From: an uncultured Paraburkholderia sp.
GTDB taxonomy: Bacteria > Pseudomonadota > Gammaproteobacteria > Burkholderiales > Burkholderiaceae
Assembly (NCBI GenBank): GCA_940747215.1
Contig: CALNWS010000042.1
Span: 1 to 41,232 of the forward strand
Reading direction: 5' to 3'
Length of the DNA: 41,232 nucleotides
The notes beneath the pieces were generated by a model. The model was not told where the DNA came from. It saw nothing but the letters and a program-made list of their open reading frames with translations, and made no database searches. How positions within the stretch are numbered: the stretch's first letter is position 1; every line of letters begins with the position of its first letter. Of this stretch, positions 36,744 through 41,232 are shown piece by piece. The translations under genes were made by a program, and so were the position numbers.

Positions 36744-37085
36744 GGCAATGAACGTGTGCGCTCGACGCGAAGTCGATGGCGTATTGAAGAGGAAAGACTG
36801 CGGCTCATTATAACGACGCCCTTCGCACGTTTGGCGCACGCGCCCGTCGGGCGGGCATCCGGCGTGCTGGCGATCGTCGCGGTGGGATAGATGGGATACT
36901 TCCGCAGACCCGGTTTCAGGCTCAGCCGGACTCGACCGAATTCAACTCAACGAGGCCCAGACGCACTTCAAAATTCACCTCAAAACTCACCTCGACTCGA
37001 AGCGTCGAGAACCTGTCCCTTGGCATTTCCCAACGCGGCTCGCGGGGCGCGTGCTACGCGACCCCACTTCAACAGGAGCAAGCCA
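36744..37085. other. Intergenic region between modE and SDR remnants
   Basis: About 340 bases between divergent pseudogenes. I see no coding frame with protein-like conservation, no tRNA, and only a short GC-rich palindrome (CGCCCGTCGGGCG, near 36840). It presumably held the two promoters. Confidence 0.55.
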
Positions 37086-37885
37086 GTGAGCATCGATCTA
37101 TCGGGCAAGACCGCGATTGTCAGCGCATCCACGGCGGGCACCGGCCTCGCGATCGCGACCCGCCGTGTCCGGCACGGAGACCATCGTGAACGGACGCAAG
37201 CAGGACGCGGTCGACCGCGCCATCGAAACGATCCGCAAGAGCGCGCCGCAAGAGAAGCTGCGCGGCTTCGCGGGCGACCTTGGCGCGCCCGACGGCTGCG
37301 ACGCGCTCGCGAAAGCCGTGCCGCAAGTCGACATTCTGGTGAACAGTCTCGGCGTGTTCGGACCCGGCGACATCTTCAGCATGCCCGACGACGACTGGGA
37401 ACGCTACTTCCAGGTCAACGTGATGTCCGGCGTGCGTCTCCACGCGTCATTACCTGAAGGGGATGATAGAGCGCAAATAGGGACGCGTGGTGTTCATTTC
37501 GTCGGAATCGGCGCTCAACATTCCGCCCGACATGCTCGCCTACGGCTTCTCGAAAACGGCGCAACTGAGCGTGGCGCGTGGCATCGCCAAGCTCGCGGCG
37601 GGGCAGTGGCGTGACGGTGAATTCGGTGCTGCCGGGTCCGACACTCTCCGACGGCTTCCGTTCGATGGTCGAAGACACCGCGAAGGAACAGGGCAAAACG
37701 GTTGAACAGGTAGCGACCGAGTTCGTGCGCGAGCGTCGCAGCAGCTCGATCATCCAGCGCGCGGCAAGCGTGGAAGAAGTCGCGAACATGGTGGTCTACG
37801 TGTGTTTGCAGCAGGCGTCGGGGACTCGGGGACTACGAGTGCCTCGTTGCGCGTAGACAGCGGCGTGATCGATACGATCGCGTAA
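37086..37885 (+). pseudogene. Broken SDR-family oxidoreductase
   Basis: Short-chain dehydrogenase. GTG 37086 opens MSIDLSGKTAIVSASTAGTG (the NAD(P)-binding TGxxxGxG-like site), then bases are missing near 37160 and the frame shifts to ETIVNGRKQDAVDRAIETIR... and VDILVNSLGVFGPGDIFSMP. Further shifts near 37440, 37480 and 37610 interrupt HYLKGMIE, VVFISSESALNIPPDM with catalytic YGFSKTA, and GVTVNSVLPGPTLSDGF. The last shift is an 8-bp tandem duplication (37818-37833); removing one copy restores ASGTTSASLRVDSGVIDTIA to the stop at 37885. Confidence 0.9.
37818..37833. repeat. 8-bp tandem duplication that shifts the SDR frame
   Basis: TCGGGGAC occurs twice back to back. Deleting one copy restores the reading to the natural C-terminus, so this duplication is itself an inactivating event. 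Confidence 0.88.
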
Positions 37886-37938
37886 GCGCCTTCCTCTTCG
37901 AGCCGCTCAACGGCGGTTTCAGGCCGCAACAGGAACGA

Positions 37939-37967
37939 GCGGCAAGGTGAACCAACCCCCTTGCCGC
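37939..37967. terminator. Hairpin between SDR remnant and tautomerase gene
   Basis: GCGGCAAGG (37939-37947) pairs with CCTTGCCGC (37959-37967) between convergent genes. No T run, so function as a terminator is tentative. Confidence 0.45.
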
Positions 37968-38017
37968 CCGCAGACGGGCTCAGTCCGACGCAACCGCCTT
38001 GTTCCTGCGCCGCGAAC

Positions 38018-38389
38018 TCAAAGCGCGTAATGCGCCACTTCATTACCGAACGACCAGTTCTCCTTCAGCACGTCGACGAGATTGATCAGCACGTCCTCCC
38101 GTCGCAGCCCCGGCGACTCCACCATCCGTTTATAAAGCGTCTTCTTCTGTTCGAGCGTGCGCGTGTTGTTCACCGTGATCTGCACGATCACGAGGTCGTC
38201 CGTGCGCTCGACACCCAGATACTGGTTGTCGTAAATGAAGTTGCTCGCGTCGTACTCGTTGATGGACATGAAGATGTCGTCCTTCGGCACGTTGACGGTG
38301 GCGACCAGCGCGCGCTGGATGCTGTCTGAGACGGCCTTCCGGTATTCGGCCGGCTTGCCGGCGCGCAGAGCGATTCGGGTGATCGGCAT
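38018..38389 (-). CDS. Tautomerase-family protein
   Basis: A 123-residue protein starting MPITRIALRAGKPAEYRKAV; Pro2, the N-terminal catalytic base of this superfamily after Met removal, is present. The middle (PKDDIFMSINEYDASNFIYD) and the end (GLRREDVLINLVDVLKENWS, FGNEVAHYAL) match the longer tautomerase_2-like family. Substrate unknown. Divergent from the LysR remnant, which was probably its regulator. Intact. Confidence 0.85.
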   Translation of the reverse strand: MPITRIALRAGKPAEYRKAVSDSIQRALVATVNVPKDDIFMSINEYDASNFIYDNQYLGVERTDDLVIVQITVNNTRTLEQKKTLYKRMVESPGLRREDVLINLVDVLKENWSFGNEVAHYAL

Positions 38390-38489
38390 GATGAAACTCC
38401 TTCGGTGTGTTGAAACGGTAAATACAGCTTAGGCGCGCTCTGTCATAATAAACAGACATGGCTGACTATTTCATCCATTTCAAATCGAA

Positions 38490-38949
38490 ATGAAAGTACT
38501 CGATCTCGAGGCCGTGCGAGCGTTCGTGCTGGTCGCCGACCTGAGCAGTTTCACGCGCGCCGCCGACGCGCTGGACACCACGCAATCTGCCGTCAGCCTC
38601 AAGCTGAAACGGCTGGAAGCGCTATCTGGGCAAGCAGTTGCTGGAGCGTACGCCGCGCGTCGTGCATCTTTCCGCCAACGGCAACACATTTCTCAGCGCC
38701 GCGCGCAATCTGCTGAACGCGCACGAGCGCGCACTGGGTTCGCTGTCGGTGGAGCGCAGGCGGCTTTCGCTCGGGCTGAGCAAGCACGTGGCCGGTCTCG
38801 AACTGCCGCAGTTGCTGGCGCGCCTGAACGCGCACGATCCGGGTCTGGTGGTGGAGTTGCATCTGGGTATGTCGGCCGCGCTGTTCACCCAATTCGACGA
38901 ACGGCGCCTCGACGCGGTGATCGTCCTTCGCGGTGATCGTCCTTCTTAG
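38490..38949 (+). pseudogene. Truncated LysR-family regulator
   Basis: ATG 38490 opens the helix-turn-helix (LEAVRAFVLVADLSSFTRAA, DTTQSAVSLKLKRLEA). A frameshift near 38622 leads to GKQLLERTPRVVHLSANGNT and the first part of the substrate domain up to RRLDAVIVLRGD, where a 16-bp tandem duplication is followed at once by a stop. About 130 residues of a normal regulator are missing. Divergent from the tautomerase gene. Confidence 0.9.
38914..38945. repeat. 16-bp tandem duplication at the LysR truncation point
   Basis: GCGGTGATCGTCCTTC occurs twice back to back. The homology of the LysR gene ends inside it, so duplication and truncation may share one event. Confidence 0.9.
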
Positions 38950-39010
38950 TATTGGCATTGGTAATAGTCTAAAATGGGTTTTTGCAAGCGACTAGACTAT
39001 AATCTTGGCT

Positions 39011-39044
39011 CATAGACAAGCGGAAGACATAGACAAGCGGAAGA
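39011..39044. repeat. 17-bp tandem duplication
   Basis: CATAGACAAGCGGAAGA occurs twice back to back just before the broken exported-protein gene at 39061, in what would be its 5' leader. Confidence 0.9.
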
Positions 39045-39060
39045 ATTAGGAGAAGCAGGA

Positions 39061-39625
39061 GATGGGGTTGCGAGCAGTGGCAACGGCAGTAGCCGTGTGC
39101 GTATGGTGTGTGTGTCGGGCGCGGCGATGGCCGCAAGTTACGCCGAAGTGTGGAATCCGCCCGAGGCGAGCGGGCATGCGATGAAGCCGTCGAAAAAGCC
39201 AGCGGCCAGCGTGAAAAGCGGAGCGCGCGCCAAGGCATCCGCGAAGCCGGCTGATGGCAAGACCGCTGCGCATGCACCAGTGAAGAAAGTTGCCGGGTCG
39301 CCAGCGGGTAAAACTGCGCCGAAGCATCCGGCGGCCGTGGCGGACAAGACTCGCTCCAAAGCACCGTCGACGGAGCGGGCGAAAAAGCCTCACGCGCAGA
39401 TGGCGGCTCAGGCCAAGGCAACCACGGCCGCGCCGAGCAAACCGGCGTAAGCAAGGCGGCGACCGTAGCGGCGGCGCATAGCAACAACGTCTCGAAACCC
39501 GCGTCCGCCAAGCATGTGAACACGCCGGCGGCGCCAGCGAATAGCGCACGTCTCACGATCCGGCAACGAACAACACGGATCCGACCACGGCGAACAGCGG
39601 CTCGTTGCCGCCGATTCTTCACTAA
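39061..39625 (+). pseudogene. Broken Lys/Ala/Pro-rich exported protein
   Basis: ATG 39061 (after AGGAGA) starts a signal-peptide-like MGLRAVATAVAVCVW; a shift near 39110 leads to SGAAMAASYAEVWNPPEASG and a long Lys/Ala/Pro-rich stretch (KPSKKPAASVKSGARAKASA...). This frame stops at 39450; similar composition continues in other frames (SNNVSKPASAKHVNTPAAPA; then DPATNNTDPTTANSGSLPPI) to a stop at 39625. I do not recognise the family. The intact protein would have been a small exported, highly basic, disordered protein. Confidence 0.6.
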
Positions 39626-39843
39626 CGCCGGCCGCGTCAACGAACGCGCTTCTGGCGCGCGTTATCCGGTTTTCAAACCGCTCGCTACGGCTTCAACGAG
39701 TTCAGCGAGCGCTCGTCTTTCACGCGCGCATGCAACGTGACGCGCGACTCCGGGACTCCGGCTGTGACAGCAAACCCAGCCGTGCGCCGACGTCGATCAG
39801 GCCGCGCGGCGGTTCGGCGGTGCCATAACGGACTCGTTTAGTC
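39626..39843. other. Stretch without a recognisable gene
   Basis: About 218 bases between the exported-protein remnant and the antitoxin remnant. No frame resembles a known protein and no RNA gene is evident. Confidence 0.5.
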
Positions 39844-40285
39844 ATGGCACACACTGCCCGTGCCCATCAGCCTGAACCGCCCATCCGTCAGCCGGTTTCG
39901 GCACCCACGCTTTCGGACATGTCCGTAGCATTGCGCGCTTTCTTCAATATCGCGCAAGACTGTGGGACTTGAGCGCCGAAGAGCAGATCGTGCTGCTCGG
40001 CTTGCCCGGCCGCTCCACCTATTTCAAGTGGAAACAGTCGCCGGGAACCGCGCGTCTGGGGCGTTACACGCTGAAGCGACTATTGCTGCTACTAGGCATC
40101 TACAAGACACTGCAAATTCTGCTTCCGCAACCCAACGCCGCCGACAGCTGGATCAAACGCCCCAACAGCAGTGCCGCGCCGTTCGGCGGACGCCGCGCGC
40201 TGGACCGCATGCTGGCCGGCAATGTCAGCGACCTCGTGGTCGCGTGCGGCAGTATCTCGACGCAATGCGAGGCGGCTGGGCGTGA
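39844..40285 (+). pseudogene. Broken Xre/MbcA/ParS-type antitoxin
   Basis: Antitoxin of an Xre-RES toxin-antitoxin pair, with a C-terminal toxin-binding domain (DUF2384). ATG 39844 reads MAHTARAHQPEPPIRQPVSA to RAFFNIAQD, where two extra bases (near 39962) shift the frame to LSAEEQIVLLGLPGRSTYFK and the toxin-binding LLLLLGIYKTLQILLPQPNA, SWIKRPNSSAAPFGGRRALD and MLAGNVSDLV. A second shift near 40245 restores RQYLDAMRGGWA and the stop, which overlaps the toxin GTG (GTGA, 40282-40285). Confidence 0.85.
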
Positions 40286-40960
40286 CACAACCGCAATGGC
40301 AGGACCGCTGGCGCACTGCGCCGCTCGACTGGTCGCCCGCTTATCGGGTCATTCCAACACGTTTTCCGGCCATCAATCTGTTCGACCGGGTCGCTTCGCC
40401 TGAAGACTTCGACGCGCTCTACGTCCTCGAGTCGATGACGAACGACCGGTCTACGTACCAAAGTCGGCGAACTGGATCGGGTGCCGAGCGAAGAACGGCG
40501 TTTCGGTCCCGGCTACGGTTCGATCATGGCCACGCTCACGCATCTGAATCCGCTCGGCAGCCGCTTTTCGGACGGCTCGTATGGCGTGTTCTATTGCGCC
40601 CGGTCGCGCGCCACGGCCATCGCCGAAACGCGTTATCACACGGGCAAATTTCTGGAGGCGACGGCCGGAGCCGCCCACGCGTCAGCAGATGCGGCTCTAC
40701 ACCGTCGTCGCGCAAGGCGAAGTGGTGGGGAGATATTCGAAACGACCCGGCGCCCGATCTCTCGGTGCTCTCGCTCGACGATTATCTGGCCGGCCAGGCA
40801 ACTCGGCCGTGCAGTGCGCGCGGCCGGCGGCAGGACCCGCGTTGCAATGTCTGATAGCTTCTGGCGAAGCGGCGTGATCGGGAACAAAGCAGGGCTCAAT
40901 GACTCGATTGAAAGGCGGCGCACGATGCGGCCTGTGATATGCGCGGCGCTTCACATGCGG
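40282..40960 (+). pseudogene. Broken RES-domain toxin
   Basis: RES toxins consume or transfer NAD+-derived groups. GTG 40282 opens MTQPQWQDRWRTAPLDWSPA with the conserved YRVIPTRFPAINLFDRV; a frameshift near 40451 leads to LRTKVGELDRVPSEERRFGP, SRFSDGSYGVFYCARSRATA and AIAETRYHTGKFLEAT with the conserved Glu. More shifts follow near 40660 and 40720, and the C-terminus (about LNDSIERRR) is hard to place; the end coordinate is approximate. Stop-overlap coupling to the antitoxin is typical of the pair. Confidence 0.82.
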
Positions 40961-41105
40961 CGCGTGGACGGCCGTAGTATGCCAAATATGATCGCAACGG
41001 CAATAGTCCGCGTGGCTGCGACCCTAGCGCAATTTTGCGCGCGGCGTTGGCGAACGCCCAACGCGTGCGGTTTGCGAGGCAATTTGACACAGCCGCATGA
41101 AAGCT

Positions 41106-41232
41106 TGCGTATTTTGGCGACCGTGATCAGTTTGGAAGGTGGCGTTGCGCGGGCAATGGATTATATGGTGAAGGTGATCATGATCAGGATGCGGAGGACT
41201 GCTTGGTGCTGGTTTTTCGCATCGATTTGCCT
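41106..41232. mobile_element. IS21-like insertion-sequence end (right edge of window)
   Basis: Starts with TGCGTATTTTGGCGACCGTG at 41106, the reverse of a terminal repeat unit ending in CA. Bases 41112-41208 are an exact inverted copy of 1-97; the last 24 bases continue the element beyond what is seen at the left. Compared with the left end, this copy has one repeat unit fewer at its tip. No transposase is visible in the window. Confidence 0.6.

Noticed and set aside
5971..40960. Explaining all broken genes as sequencing errors
   Set aside because: Lesions include nonsense codons, multi-codon in-frame deletions and perfect 8-17 bp duplications, and they avoid essential genes; single-base homopolymer errors would not look like this. 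Individual one-base shifts still need read support.
1..41232. Reading the whole window as a 41-kb composite transposon because of its inverted ends
   Set aside because: The interior is core chromosome in conserved order (rpoD, dnaG, polA, dxs); the ends are better explained as repeats at which an assembly contig stops.

Overview
The window reads as one contig of a GC-rich betaproteobacterium of the Burkholderia/Paraburkholderia/Caballeronia group. Gene order (rpsU-yqeY-dnaG-rpoD; xseB-ispA-dxs; thrB next to a BPSS1780-type membrane protein) and protein sequences fit that group. About half of the loci are broken. Housekeeping genes have clean full-length frames, while accessory genes carry several frameshifts, nonsense codons, internal deletions or short tandem duplications each. 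This is the look of a genome undergoing reduction, as in host-restricted (for example leaf-nodule) Burkholderia. The host link is inference; the decay is seen directly.

Layout. 1-126: end of an IS21-like insertion sequence; its last 97 bases recur in inverted orientation at the other end (41112-41208), so the window is bounded by two oppositely oriented IS ends. 344-586: an unusual tRNA gene (CAU anticodon, long variable arm) between terminators. 627-5921 (minus): rpoD, dnaG, yqeY (internally shortened) and rpsU, the macromolecular-synthesis cluster. 5971-9235: broken BaiN-type flavoprotein, intact tsaD, broken folE2. 9544-12724 (minus): xseB-ispA-dxs isoprenoid operon. 13010-17459: intact Rieske oxygenase, broken sulfurtransferase, broken Tat-exported dienelactone hydrolase, intact NADH dehydrogenase II. 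17655-20396: polA. 20505-23190: broken LOG-family gene, intact LysR regulator, two broken chromate-transporter genes. 23267-28553: amn, a DUF2782 exported protein, thrB, a membrane protein, ohrR and a shortened ohr with clear operator sites. 28841-33584: photolyase, broken tspO, small DUF3563 protein, broken PHB-depolymerase-like esterase, PAP2-like membrane protein. 33763-36743: a completely eroded molybdate system (modA, modB, modC, modE). 37086-41000: broken SDR, intact tautomerase, truncated LysR gene, broken Lys/Ala/Pro-rich exported protein, and a decayed Xre-RES toxin-antitoxin pair next to the right IS end.

Functionally, what survives is transcription (RpoD), replication and repair (DnaG, PolA, photolyase), translation and tRNA modification (bS21, TsaD), MEP-pathway isoprenoid synthesis, threonine synthesis, respiration (Ndh) and AMP salvage. 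What is lost is metal transport (molybdate, chromate), accessory redox enzymes and a toxin-antitoxin module. I see no new defence or biosynthetic system. The items most worth a second look are the class-II-like tRNA, the in-frame deletions in YqeY and Ohr, the IS ends, and the mutational signature of short deletions and tandem duplications.
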